Source: Rehmannia glutinosa (Eukaryota > Streptophyta > Magnoliopsida > Lamiales > Orobanchaceae). From it: 64,000 nt of DNA. Every line of letters starts with the position of its first letter. Positions within the stretch are counted from its first letter, which is position 1. The stretch covers positions 5,747,419 through 5,811,418 of the forward strand of contig CM071930.1 in the NCBI GenBank assembly GCA_016081115.2. Reading direction: 5' to 3'. Shown here piece after piece: positions 12,226 through 23,851 of this stretch. The notes below the pieces were generated by a model. The model did no database searches, was not told where the DNA came from, and saw only the letters and a list, made by a program, of their open reading frames with translations. A program made the translations under genes and the position numbers.

Positions 12226-13743
12226 TATCCAAAGTTTTAAAACGTTCATATTTTTTGGGATAACAAGTCCGGTGATGATAATTTCTTAAAAAATGGTTCG
12301 TTATAATCGAACTAAACATATTGAGATTCGATATCTTTTTCTAAGGGATTGTGTTTCTAAAACGAAAAATTGAGATGTGTTTAATTCCGTCTCAAGGATA
12401 ACTCGCGGACATTTGTTTTAATTGTTAACCGTCGAGTATTTTACCTTATTTCGAGCTTATTTGGACATAATGTATATTGAATGAGGTCTATGTTTGCATT
12501 TCATGCATTTTTAAAACTTAGGGGTGAAAAATCGGTTTTTGGTACAAAATTCGGATAGAATCAGAAAAAAGGACTCCAAGGACTAGAAGAGGGGAGGGCG
12601 ACCGGTCGACCACCACTGGACCGGTAGGCCTACCCTTGGATCGGTCGACCTAGAGTAAAAATTGGATAAAATTGGTTCTGTTCCAGACTTAGTCTTTTTC
12701 ATACGTTTTTCACTACTTTCGCACCCCTTTGCAAATATCACACACAATTCATTCAAAATGATTTCTTTCTTGTAAATTATATATTTTTGAGTTTATACTA
12801 TTGGTATATCATCCATGATACCCGACATCTCCGTTTACTTGGTAAGAATTCTTCTTCTTCATCTCAATTGGGTTGAACCCTTGAGAATGTGCTTCATCTT
12901 TAATATATTGTTGGAATTCTTATATATTTGTGTTGGGCATGATGATTGATGTTGGATGATATTTGTAAAATTGCTTTTGGTGATGAAAAATTTGGCTTGG
13001 TTAATTTTACAAGGGCTATATACATCTTCTTTATTATTTGACGCCCACCAAGTGTTCGACGAAATGTTTCTATGAAAAATTCATCACCTACATGATTCTC
13101 TTGATTTCAAAAGTCTTATATATTTATAGAGATCGTGTTTTGTCATTCAAATGAGCTTTTGCAACTCAAATGATCCATTTTTTCCCCTCTTATTTGGATT
13201 ATAATCTTCAATGTTCAAAAAGCTCGATAAATCGATTAAATTGCGCACCTTGATATGGATATATGATGTTTTTATCGTGCTAACATTCTTTTTGATGATT
13301 TCAAAGAGGGAGAAACAGGTTATAAGCTCATTAGCTCATAAAAGCTAAAATAAGCTCGCGAAAGAAACTATAAGCTATGGCTCCTTAAAGCCAAAAGCTG
13401 TGAAGCATACTTAGTTCATTTGTTGTATTATGGACTCATTTACATGTCTAATGATGTTTTGTTGACAGGGGGAGCTTATAAGCTCTTGATACTTAAGCTC
13501 AATATGTAAAAGCTGAGCTTTTAGCTTTTGGTTGATTGCTTCTATATTACTCTTGTTGTGCATATTGATAGGGAGAGCTTTTGCAAAATGTTTTGAAAAT
13601 CTTTACTCCCATCCTTGTGATTATTATGCGTGGAATGTTGTCGCTCTAAACGGATAGTTCATTTTTTACCGGTAAAATTGTTTTGTTTTCAAAATCGACC
13701 TCTTCAAATTGTTTTGGTTTGTAATCATCAAAAAGGGGGAGTT

Positions 13744-15182
13744 TGTTAGATAAATGTTTTTATCATGATTTTGATGATTTTGTTTTTACACCAAAATAAT
13801 GTTTTTAAATGTTGTCCGAATACTCCTAAATAATTTAAAATATTTTTACTAATTTTTCGGAGTATTTCTTCAAGTTTATTTTCGACAAAAATTGGACAAC
13901 ACTTTTGATGATTTTGTGTTATTGTGTTTTTACACCAAAACAATATTTCTAAATGTTGTCCAAATACTCCCGATCGATCTAAAATATTTTTACTAATTTT
14001 TCAGAGTATTTCTTGAAGTTTATTTTTGACAAAAATTGGACAACACTTTTGTCTCGTGTTCAACCGGTCGCCCTATGAGGGAACCCGTGTCTGAAAGTTG
14101 AGTTTTAAAATAGAAACGAGACGTTTGTGAAAACCCCAGAAGTCGACCGGTCGACCTAGAAGTCGACCGGTGCCTGGGAAGAGTTTTTATCAATGACAGG
14201 ACATATGTATCTTCTCAAACCTTGAAAGGGGACTGGTCCAAACCGGTCCAAACCCCCCTGGACCGGTCACTATGTGTTTTTTTGTTGTATCTTTTTCAAT
14301 TCTGTATTTGTGCCCTATTCTTTTGACAACAAATTCTAACTGTTGTGCAGCAACAACTTTTCCCTAAATTATGGGGTTGATTTCTAACAACTATAATCTT
14401 GATTTCCCAAGAGGAGCCTATCCATGATCAATCATCTCCTATAAATAGAGGAAGATTTGAAGCAACACAACAAGAGAGCATACAACACAACACAACAAGA
14501 AATCTGCAAATTTGTCTAAGTTCTTATTGTCAACATTCTTGTTGTAATAGCCTAAGTATTTCATTTTCACATCTTGAGGTCTAGGCTTGTTTCTTGATTA
14601 CACTTGCACTCAAAATTGTATTATTCATTATCGAGTTGTAATCTTGATTTTTTGGGTTCATCATTCAACACAAGATATCCTTGTGAGTGTTCTTGTGGTA
14701 AGAACACACTTGAGTGATCTAGGTGTTAGGTGCAAGAAGATTGTGGTAATCTTCTTATTAAAGAGTTTGGTGTTGTTTGAGGTGTTGAAGAATTTGGTGT
14801 TCTTCACGGTTAAAGATTGTGGTAATCTTCACAAGATGCCGTTGGAGATTGTGGTAATCTTCAAGGGAGATTGTGGTAATCTCCAAGGTGGTGTTGAAGA
14901 AGAGTGTGGTGCTCTTCAAGGTGATGTTGTAAGGTGATGTTGTATTAATTATGGTAATTAATAAAATCTTTTTTTTCTTTTTAAAATCCATCCCGGAGAT
15001 ACCGGAGTGGTAGAGGACTAGGCCCTGGGTGGGTTGAACCTCTATAAATCGACGTGTGTTATTTACTTCCCGCACCTTCATACTTGTCTTGGCTTGTTTG
15101 AATCGAAAAAGAGGGCATAATCGAGAAAATGGAGATAATCTGTTCACCCCCCTCTAGATTATCGTAGCCGCTTAGACTTACA
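13744..15182 (+). repeat. 3' LTR of the Sirevirus-like element
   Basis: 1439 bp, begins TGTTAGATAAA and ends CTTACA. It aligns along its length with 8059-9519 with scattered substitutions and a few indels, for example loss of part of the palindrome region near 14225-14260. TATA-like CTATAAATAG lies near 14440. Its right edge abuts Gypsy integrase sequence exactly at 15183. Confidence 0.9.
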
Positions 15183-15855
15183 GTTTAGTGGGCCTAGCAT
15201 CAAGGCTTGGTGCGAATAGATGAAAATTAATCAGCATTTCACACCGGTAGCACATCCACAAGCTAATGGTCAAGTGGAGGTAACTAACAGAATTTTGGTA
15301 CAGAGACTCAAGACTTGATTGGAAAGAGTTGGAGGAGCTTGGGTACAAGAACTAAGCTAGGTGTTGTGGGCTTATCGAACGAACCTAAAGGAGGCCACGG
15401 GGAGAGCCCATTTAGTTTGGCTTGTGGAATGGATGCAGTGATACCGACAGAGATTGGAATGGAATCCCATAGAATCCAAACATTTGATGAGAAGGAAAAT
15501 GAGATATTGACACGCGAGGCTCTGGATTTGATCAACGAAAAAAGAAAGATGGTGTTTTTACAGATGGAAAGGACAAGAGAACGAATCAGGGCAGCATATA
15601 ATAGTAAGGTGATGAAGAGAAATTTCCAAGTGGGAGATCTGGTTCTGATGAGGGCTGATGCGAGTAAAAACAAAGGAAAGATAGATCCAAATTGGGAAGG
15701 CCCGCTTCGGGTGATCAAAGTCTTGGCTGGAGGAGCTTACGAGTTTGAAGAGCTGAATGGGAAGAAGCTACCTCGGGCGTGGAATGTTAGCAATCTGAAA
15801 AAATACTATCCGTAGGAATTCGAATGATGTAATGATGCAATTTCCTCTCTTTGAA
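15183..15855 (+). pseudogene. Gypsy integrase C-terminal fragment, inverted relative to the left copy
   Basis: This plus-strand piece matches the reverse complement of about 3745-3057: the integrase phrases HPQANGQVEVTNR and FQVGDLVLMRA, the stop, and about 40 bp of downstream non-coding sequence. A frame break lies near 15315-15350, as in the other copy. It begins exactly at the end of the Sirevirus LTR and stops where the next LTR starts. It belongs to the same Tat-type family as 1-7832 but in opposite orientation. Confidence 0.88.
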
Positions 15856-16135
15856 TGAGCACGTTCATCTTTCTTTTATAGGCGTTCAAGACCTTCCAAA
15901 GAGTCCTAATAAACATGGAAAGAAAATATATACAAATATATGACAAGTATATCACTTATGTTAGGAAACAAGATAAATATCAAAGAGTACTAATATATCT
16001 ATATCATATCAATATGAACTCTTTCATAATCTAAATACAACTCAATCTTACCATAAGTCTAGAAAGGCAAAACATATTAAAACACAATCCTTTATTATAT
16101 GAAATTATTTAAGGCGTAAAAATTACGCCCTAACA
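15856..16135 (-). repeat. Truncated 3' LTR of the second Sirevirus-like element
   Basis: Aligns with 21104-21384 (shared ATAGGCGTTCAAGACCTT and the end CCCTAACA). Only about 280 of 778 bp remain; the outer part was lost at the junction with Gypsy integrase. Confidence 0.85.
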
Positions 16136-16184
16136 ATTTTCCTATTTTGCCTTTCTGGACAAAACACTTTTCAAGCACAAATCA

Positions 16185-16440
16185 AACTCCCCCTGAATCG
16201 CATACACAAAAATCTCCCCCTCAATCGCATGCTGAACAAAATGCAATCATATTTAAGAGCACATTTCAAAACATCAACAAACATCCAGCAAATCATTTAG
16301 AAATCAAATATCAAATATCTAGAAAACCAGAAAACTCCCCCTAAATCGAAAGTATCACAATCAATATCAATCAACCATTTTCTCCGCTTTTTTGTCCAAA
16401 AAATATAGGTAACAAAATTATGTATGCTCCCCTTGACTTG
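16185..16440 (-). promoter_or_regulatory. Cluster of polypurine-tract-like motifs
   Basis: CTCCCCCT or close variants recur at about 16189, 16215, 16336 and 16428; on the minus strand these read AGGGGGAG, each near a similar CGATT/GCGATT context. Multiple polypurine tracts before the 3' LTR are a reported Sirevirus trait and would prime plus-strand synthesis. Confidence 0.65.
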
Positions 16441-17421
16441 GACACGTAAAAAATTCAATTTATATACAAAAATTTGAGAAGAATAAAAGAGCACAAGTCT
16501 TTAAAATTGTTTAAAAAAACAAGCATAAAAAATATGATCAAGAATAAAGAAAAATCAAGATTTTCCATAAATTAGAATTCCTATATAGCAATAGAATCCT
16601 ACGAATTAGTGACACCCTTAACCAAATATATATATAATTATGAACAAAATCAATTCAAATCTTCCAAGTCCTTCAAACCGTGTATAACCCACCAATTATT
16701 ATCCATCAAGATTTTCGAGATTTTGGGAAGAAGAAAATATCAAACTCAGATTATATATGGAAACCAAATCTCAGTAAATTAGCCACAATCTCCAGGACAT
16801 GCAAAACCTAAAAAAATATGCCTAAACAGAAAAAAATCGCACACAAGAAGTGTTAAAGTGTTGCATCAATGGATATAGATTCAAATGTCCTCACATTTTG
16901 AGTCACACTTGTACTAACTGATTCAATGAATCGCAATCCGAAATCCCAAATTTTCAAAATATTCGAGTTTTCTGCAAATTTTCCAAGTCTCATGAGGGAG
17001 TTAACCAGAAGGGAGCTTTCACTTAAATGTCATAGGTAGCTCTTTTTCACATGATCATGCCTTTTTAGACAACAATAAGCTTGAAGAAATTAGTCACAAG
17101 GAACAGCTGCACACAATGGGTTGGTAGTTTTTTCCTTTAAGACCTCCAAGCATGATCAAGACTTTATTTATAACTCAGCTATTGGAAAATTTTATTTTTT
17201 TTGTAATTTGGAGAGATCAACTCACACCGGTTTTCCAAGTAAAAAAATATATGTGACTAGTTCGAACCATCAATCCACTTTTTGCATATATGCATGATGA
17301 GCTTAAGATGCAGGATGACTACAAAAAAAAACAAAAAAAAAATAGAGGAGAGAAGAGTCATGTAGTGTTTGGATGTTACAGCTGATGTGATGTGCAATGC
17401 TGTGACATCTCGTGTAATATT

Positions 17422-19634
17422 TCAGAGAACACACAAACCGAGAGACTTCCTTAAATGGGAGAATCTCTCAAAATCCAAAGCATTGGTGAAGATGTCTGCA
17501 AGCTGATTTTCAGTAACAATATATTCAATTCGAATTATATTTTTCTCAACTAAATCTCGAATAAAGTGATGTATAATATCTATGTGTTTAGTACGAGAAT
17601 GATGGACATGATTTTTCGAGATATCAATTGCACTTAAGTTATCACGATAAATAGTTAAAATATCACAATGAAAATTATTTTCTTTTCTATTGAATCGATC
17701 GAAATCTTCGTGCAAAGCATTATTCCAAAAATCATCTTTCAAAGCATCAAACATATTTTTAGGCTCAGAAAAAGTGACACGACAGAAAGTTCTTACCATT
17801 AAACAAGTAAAAACACACTAGTCTTACGATATCTCGATAGTTCACCCTTTCTTTCTTTCTAGTTCTTATGCCTTCAGATACATCACATATGACTTAAGAG
17901 ATTGGATGATTCTTTTGAATTCTGCTTGGGGGATCTCGTCTTTCATTGATGATTAAATCATGTCCTTCCAAGTTTGCTTCAATATAAAGGTTAGATTTAG
18001 TTTCATTCTCTGCAGATTCAGATGTGGTAGCAGATGTTATGAAATCTGGGGCAACATCTTGTACGACATCTGGGACAACATCTTTTATGACATATGTATC
18101 GGTAGTTGATTCATGCTGCGAAGATGTGGTTGCAGATACTGTATTATTCGATATAACATCTGGTATAGACTGCGACTGTGAGCCCATGACATTTCCATTA
18201 AGTCATCAAATGGGTTTTCTTCCATGGTTTCTGCAAGACTAGAAAAATCATCGAATACAATATTTACAGATTCCACTACCATCTTTGTCCGAATATTATA
18301 AACTCGATATGCATGGCTATTTGAAGAGTAACCTAAGAAAAGACTTTTGTCACCCTTTGAACCAAATTGAGCAATGTTATATCGATCATTCAGGACATAG
18401 CAAATACAACCAAAGACATGAAAATATTTGAGGTTCGGCCTCTTTCCCAAAAGTATTTCATAAGGGGTCATCAAACTTTCAGGCCTCAAATATACACGAT
18501 TGGCAATATGACATACAATTTTTAGAGCCTCTGCCCAAAATAATTTTGAAAGTTTTTTAGAACTCAATATGACACGGGATGTCTCATGCAATGTATAATT
18601 TTTTCTCTCTGCTACTCCATTATGTTGTGGAGTTTTAGGTACGAAACATTCATGAGAAATCCTCTTTCTATCACAAAAAGATGAGAAAGAAGAGTTCGCA
18701 AATTCTTTATCATGGTCCGACCTAGTTCTAACAATTGTTAGCCTATATAGTTTAATAACTCTTCTATGTCAACTTCTAAATACTTCAAATGTTTCAGATT
18801 TCTCACGTAAAAAATAGATCCAAGTAAAATGTGAGAAATCATCAACAATCACGAAAAAATATTTCCTTCCACCAATACTTTCAATTTCAACTGGACCCAT
18901 AATGTCCATATGAAGCAATTCAAAATACCGTGTGGTATTGAAATGTGATATCATTTGGTGTGACACTCTTTTTTGTTTATCCTTTTGACAACTTCTACAC
19001 ACATTAGCATTTTTCATGCAAAATTTCAGAAAACCACGAACAACCTCAAATTTTACAAGATCCCTCATTTTCTTAAAACTTAGATGACCTAACTTTTGGT
19101 GTCATAGGTCAGATTCATCTGTGTGTGCAGTGTGACATTTTTTTTATTAACAAATTGATAGCAGTTATCAGATGATCTTAAACCAGCAAGAATACACTTA
19201 CTAGAGTCATTAAAAACCTCACAAGATTTTTTGTTGAATTTAACATAAAGATTATCATCACACAATTGGCTAATACTAAAGAGATTAACATTTAAACCAT
19301 CCATATGCAATACATTCCATAGCCTAGGCAGGCCATCAACATTCAAAGTCCCCTTTCCAACAATTTTTCCTTTACCTCCACCTCCATAAGTCACATTACC
19401 ACCATTATACTTCACATAGTCAGTCAAATACTCCAAAGTACCTGTCATGTGTCGCGAACACCCGCTATCAAAGTACCAAGATTCTGCAATGTTAGATCTC
19501 AAAGAAGTATAGATAACATGACATTTAACATCAGATTTCTTAGCCCAGACAGACTTTGAAAATTTTGAAATGTGATTACGAGGATGTCGTAACATTTCGG
19601 ATGACATGTGACATGCAGAATTTTTGTTTACCAA
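17422..19634 (-). pseudogene. Copia pol: protease, integrase, RNase H; RT mostly deleted
   Basis: Protease active site WYFDSGCSRHMTG lies near 19490-19450. It is followed by GKIVGKGTLNVDGLPRLWNV. The pre-integrase zinc region (CRSCQKDKQKR) is near 19010. The integrase core (LLHMDIMGPVE, then FVIVDDFSHFTW) is at 18930-18820, and the end (FLGYSSNSHAYRVYN) near 18330. A frame gap occurs near 18750-18600. At 17799 the RT opening (EPKNMFDALKDDFWNNALHE) runs after a few residues straight into RNase H (IYRDNLSAIDISKNHVHHSR), so palm and fingers are missing. The RNase H end (ENQLADIFTNAL) is intact. It cannot transpose alone. Confidence 0.88.
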
Positions 19635-19724
19635 ATCTGATTTTATTTTGTAATAAAACGGCCTAATGAGTCCAGTAGCATGAAAATAGTGACAAATAAA
19701 GTGGCGTTTACAAGGTTTAGACTT

Positions 19725-20560
19725 CTATGAAAAACTTTTTTTATTGTTGGAATAATCTAAGGATTCTCTATGTTCTTTTGCATTAATAGATAGAGGAGTT
19801 TTATAACCAATACCAGCTTCATCATCACTACCCAACGAAAGAATATCATCTAGTTTTGCTTTCCCAAAATTAAACTTTTTCATGGTTTCAAGAGAATCTT
19901 CAAGTTTAGAATTTACCTTTTCGAAATCAAGATCCTTCTTGGTAAGGGCAGCTTCTAGCGTGGTAATTACTTCATTTTGTTCATCATTTTCCTTCTTCAG
20001 TCGATCATTCTCCTTCTTGATGATTTCATTCAGAATCATTTTCAGCCAATCTTCATACAACTTCGTGTACGTGTCTTCCAAACTTTCACCATCTGAATCG
20101 TCATCCTGTTCAACATCATCAGAAACAGAGTAGAATTGAAACAATAAATGTCAGAAACAGTTAAGGTTTCATGTTCTTCAGATGTGAGTTCAGATGTGAT
20201 CAATGTAAGTGTATTCAGATGTGATCAATGTAGGTGTGATCACATCTCGGGCCACACCTCAGGCAGCACCTGATGGATTTATTTGGAGAGATTTCCTATC
20301 TTTCACAAATATTGTCAGAACATTGTGATCTTCTTTCTGGACAGCGTTCTCATCGTCAGATTCGTTGTCACTTAAGGTGACACTCAAACTCATTCCTTTT
20401 TTTTCAAAAAAAAAATATTTGCACATTTTTCAACATAATGACTATATCCAGAACAAGCCCTACATCTAACAGAATCAAGAGTTTTTTTATCAAACTTTTT
20501 CTGATTTTCAACCGAGGGATGAAAAGTAGGGACTCTTGGAATATTCATGCTAACAAACAC
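19725..20560 (-). pseudogene. Gag C-terminal region of the second Sirevirus-like element
   Basis: The open stretch 20144-19725 encodes an acidic, coiled-coil-prone segment (Lys/Glu/Asn-rich heptads around 20060-19920). Upstream, about 20470-20410, a Cys/His zinc-knuckle-like motif (CSGYSHYVEKC) is readable on the minus strand after several stops. The N-terminal capsid part is missing, so gag is internally deleted as well as interrupted. Confidence 0.65.
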
Positions 20561-20592
20561 ATAGGATCAACATATAGTGTCGTCAAGTGTCT

Positions 20593-20604
20593 GCTCTGAT
20601 ACCA
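20593..20604 (-). promoter_or_regulatory. Primer binding site, initiator Met-tRNA type
   Basis: The minus strand reads TGGTATCAGAGC, a perfect match to the Copia consensus, two bases inside the LTR edge at 20607. Confidence 0.9.
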
Positions 20605-20606
20605 AT

Positions 20607-21384
20607 TGAAAGAATTATAGCACAAATATATTCCAAAAGTTTCACAGAGTATATATGTGATTGCAGATGTGATCACATTCGCAATTACATGCAACGGAAT
20701 AAAATAAAAAAGAGTAAGACACAAGATATAAAAATTTATCTACAAGCAAACTAGCTTGTAGATGTGCCAATATGGCGAAACTTTCCACTAGTAAAACTGT
20801 TTGATTTCGTATACAACGAATACTAAAATCAACTAGTAGAAAATCAATAAAAAAAACTCATATCTAGAGTAGATCTGAACTTTGTAATACAACTCATCCA
20901 ATAATATACGTGTATGAACTTCGTTTATCACACTACTAAAACTATGGATGAAAATTAGCTAACAAACACAGCGGCAGACTGAATGTTATCGCAGGATGTA
21001 GTCACATCTGAGATCGCATTCAGCACAATGAAGCTCCTTGTGCTTGAATGACTCTAAACTCTTTCAACTCTCTTGTGTCTCTTGTATATCTCTTGTGTAT
21101 TAAATGAGCACATCCATCTCTCTTTTATAGGCGTTCAAGACCTTCTAAAGAGTCCTAATAAACATCGAAAGAAGATATATACAAATATATGACAAGTATA
21201 TCACTTATGTTAGGAAACAAAATAAATATCAAAGAGTCCTAATATATTTATACCATATCAATATGAAATATTTCCTAATATATTTACAACTCAATCTTAC
21301 CATAAGTCTAGAAAGGAAAAACAAATCAAAACACAATCCTTTATTATAGAAAATTATTTAAGGCGTAAAAAGTACGCCCTAACA
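20607..21384 (-). repeat. 5' LTR of the second Sirevirus-like element
   Basis: 778 bp with TG...CA ends (TGAAAGAATT at 20607, CCCTAACA at 21384 on the plus strand). The minus strand carries a TATA-like CTATAAAAGAGAG at about 21131-21119. Matches 15856-16135 at its outer end. Confidence 0.88.
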
Positions 21385-21520
21385 TTTTGGTATAAAAATT
21401 GATATCTTATTTGAATATTGTATCCCGACAAGGTATCACTTTTTACACCAAAAGTATCACTTTTTACAACAAAAGTATCACCGTCGCACCATGTGACCGT
21501 CTTACACAAGTTTTTGCCTT
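21385..21520. repeat. Half of a hairpin MITE interrupted by the Sirevirus-like element
   Basis: Contains TATCACTTTTTACACCAAAA twice and ends ACCATGTGACCGTCTTACACAAG, matching the right half of the complete hairpin element at 23646-23851. The left half is missing at the LTR edge, so the retrotransposon probably inserted into this MITE and the far side was later lost. Confidence 0.6.
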
Positions 21521-22937
21521 TTTTGGATATATATCATGGGTATAATAAATGAATCGAATAGAATCGAACGTAGTACTATATATATATATATATATATATC
21601 AAGTTTGTTTTAATTTTTATTGAGCTAATTGAAAATTCGTATTTGAGTTTGGTCTGAATACTAATTGAATTGGTCTTGAACGAAATTTAGCTGATCCGAA
21701 TTGAATCGAATACGAGTAATTTGATAATGCTACACATAATATGCTGTTTTTTACTAATCAAGTCGAGCTCAAACCAAGCTTTATATTTTATTAAATAAAA
21801 AAAGTGTTAAAGTTTGGTTGATTATGTTCAAGTGTGGATCGAGCTCAAACAATTTTTTCACGATCGATTTGGGATTGAATATCGAGTAGTTTAGTTCGAT
21901 TTTTCCTTCAAGTTTTCTATTCCACATTGTATTCTAATAATTTTAAGATGTAAGAAAATATTTATTAGATAAATTAAATTCATATAATTAACAATATATT
22001 TATTTCATAAACATGTGTTATTCATACAAAAAAAAGGGGGAATAGAACGTTTGACGATTTGAAGCCCTATTTTTTCACCTGGTATATTAAACTTTTATCC
22101 ATAGGTGAATGACCAAGTAGCATTGTTGACCAAATATGCGATTGTTTATGAAAATTTTCAGAAAATATACTATTCTCTCAATTTCACTTTTTTCTCATTT
22201 TTTCTCTTATCAATCACATCTATACATTTTTTCACAAAAAATCTAATTATTATTATACATTCTCCCACAAAGTTCACTATTCACTCACTTATACATATTT
22301 CTAACTACCAATTATATTCAATCATTATTTTACTATTTTTAAATCAAATCAACTTTCATCATTACATTTTAATCTCATATCCAATCACACTCTCAAAATT
22401 CATTTTTTTTCTTAATTCCAAATTTTTTATACCACTATTATCTAGCAAAATAATAATTTTCAAAATGAAATCATATTGATTCGCAACTATTTTTGCGCGT
22501 TCCAAATTGCAATTGACAATGACAATAAGTAAACGAAAATACTACCCTGGGTTTAAAAAGTTTTACACTATAAAAAAATATAAAGCAAATCAATGTGCTG
22601 AATTGGTCAAAACATTAGATATATTGACTTTATACTTAGTGTGTGAAATTTAAGTTGGCGGTGGCGAAGTTTCTTTTGTTATTCTTGATGATGAGTTAAT
22701 TAAAAGTAGTATGAACAAATCGATTATGAGAGTATGGAGGTTTTTTGTATATACCCTTCTAATAATAAAATTAATTTTGTGACTTAAAAATATAAGAGAG
22801 TTTATCATAATATATTGATTAAAAAAAATACTACACTTACCACAAATGTCATATAAATGAAGTTATTTGTAGGTGATTTAGAAAGCAAGGAACAGTAAGA
22901 ACTATACCAAATTATATATTTGATATGGAGCGAATTA
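21521..22937. other. AT-rich intergenic DNA, no gene recognised
   Basis: Holds a (TA)n tract at 21577-21599 and diverged TCGAATCGAA-type repeats (21550-21900) resembling the interior of plant hAT MITEs. A 124-codon open stretch at 22105-22479 is almost all Ile/Phe/Leu/Ser from AT-rich DNA and is not credible as a gene. Confidence 0.6.
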
Positions 22938-23304
22938 TACTATAAGAAAAAAATCAGTTTACCTACAGAAAAATTTATAGGTATGTATTAAGATAATTGT
23001 GCCCTCGAACCACTATTCCCAACATATTTAAAAAAATATTAAGATAATCAGAAAGTGTCGGTAAAATCATTATTGGCAAAATCATTATAGATAGATATTT
23101 ACCTACTGAGAATCTAAAATTGTTAGTAAATACTTGCAGTATTTCTGTCGGTAAATTTTAAAACTGTCGGTGATGTGTCGTTATAATTTGTGGAAAGATA
23201 ATATTTTTTATTTTATTGATATTTTGTAGGTAACTGTAGAATTTAGTGACAAAAATCATTTATGTTTGTAAATTCTGTCGGTAAACTGCAATTTTCTTGT
23301 AGTG
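22938..23304. mobile_element. CACTA-type MITE
   Basis: Left end TACTATAAGAAAAA, right end TTTTCTTGTAGTG (reverse complement CACTACAAGAAAA, the usual plant CACTA terminus). Just inside both ends is the related stretch AGTTTACC(T/G)AC, repeated internally as GTCGGTAAA. Flanking triplets TTA and TTT give an imperfect 3-bp duplication. 367 bp, no coding capacity. Confidence 0.72.
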
Positions 23305-23342
23305 TTTGATGAACTCGAACTCAAATAGATACACCAATTTTT

Positions 23343-23627
23343 GGGACAATTACACCCAAAAAAACCTAGGTTTGGACTAATTACAAAAAAAAATACGGAA
23401 ATATTATTTCAAAATTACAAAATATCTCATCAAGTTTGATTCTGTGTTAAATTTAATGAGGTAACCATAATACTTTTTATAAATGTCAGGGAGATTGTAA
23501 TGTTTTTTACTTATGAAGTGAAGAAATGTTACAAGACCAAATTAAACCTGAATGAGTTTTTTGCAATTTTCAAAAACATGAGTTTTTTGGTAATTAGATC
23601 AAACCTAGGGGGTTTTGAAATTATCCC
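23343..23627. mobile_element. Terminal inverted-repeat element, GGGATAATTAC family
   Basis: Left arm starts GGGACAATTACACCC and continues CCTAGGTTTGGACTAATTAC; right arm ends GGGGGTTTTGAAATTATCCC. About 285 bp. Relatives lie in PLC introns at 31458, 32350 and 33170. The superfamily is unclear because I see no convincing target duplication. Confidence 0.6.
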
Positions 23628-23645
23628 TTCAATTTATTTGGGAGC

Positions 23646-23851
23646 AAGTCTCTTGTAAGACGGTTGCACGGTGTACGGATTGTACTTTTAGTGTAAAAAG
23701 TGATACTTTTAGTGTAAAAATATAAGTTTAGTGTAAAAATGATATTTTGCCTGAATACATTTAATTTTAGTGTATATGGGCAAGGTATCATTTTTTACTC
23801 CAAAAGTATCATCCGTGCGCACCGTGCGACCGTCTTAGAAAAGTTTTTACC
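23646..23851. mobile_element. Hairpin MITE, GTAAGACGGT family
   Basis: Left arm GTAAGACGGTTGCACGGTG (from 23655) pairs with right arm CACCGTGCGACCGTCTTA (to 23837). The middle is made of repeated TTAGTGTAAAAA(G)TGATA units. A broken copy lies at 21385-21520. Non-coding. Confidence 0.7.

Larger units (their letters stand above)
8059..15182 (+). mobile_element. Sirevirus-like Ty1/Copia retrotransposon, pol-deleted
   Basis: Two long direct repeats begin TGTTAGATAAA and end CTTACA (8059-9519 and 13744-15182). A Met-tRNA primer site follows the first and a polypurine tract (AAAAAGGGGGAG, about 13731) precedes the second. The LTR 3' ends contain a TTCACC..CCTCTAG stretch like the conserved LTR end of the Sirevirus/Maximus lineage. 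The interior carries gag and only scraps of RT; protease and integrase are gone. No target duplication is found: the left flank is another Sirevirus tail and the right flank is Gypsy integrase. It is non-autonomous. Confidence 0.88.
15856..21384 (-). mobile_element. Second Sirevirus-like Ty1/Copia retrotransposon, RT-deleted, one LTR truncated
   Basis: Minus-strand order: LTR (21384-20607), Met-tRNA primer site (20604-20593), gag (about 20560-19725), protease and integrase (19634-18085), a joined RT start and RNase H end (17799-17422), a non-coding tail with several CCCCCT tracts, and a second LTR (16135-15856). The second LTR lacks about 500 bp at its outer end, where Gypsy sequence abuts. 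The right edge lies inside a hairpin MITE. The protease and pre-integrase sequence is of the SIRE/Maximus kind; this lineage call is inference. Confidence 0.88.

Noticed and set aside
14758..15147. Minus-strand open stretch in the LTR
   Set aside because: It is the shadow of the short purine-rich LTR repeats, and copies in the other LTRs are not open.
16188..16440. Regularly spaced CTCCCCCT motifs as a CRISPR-like or riboswitch-like array
   Set aside because: Spacing is irregular, and their place before a 3' LTR fits polypurine tracts of a Copia element.
22105..22479. A 124-codon open stretch with long hydrophobic runs
   Set aside because: It comes from AT-rich DNA (almost only Ile, Phe, Leu, Ser, His, Asn), has no recognisable motif, splice signals or codon bias, and lies among MITEs.
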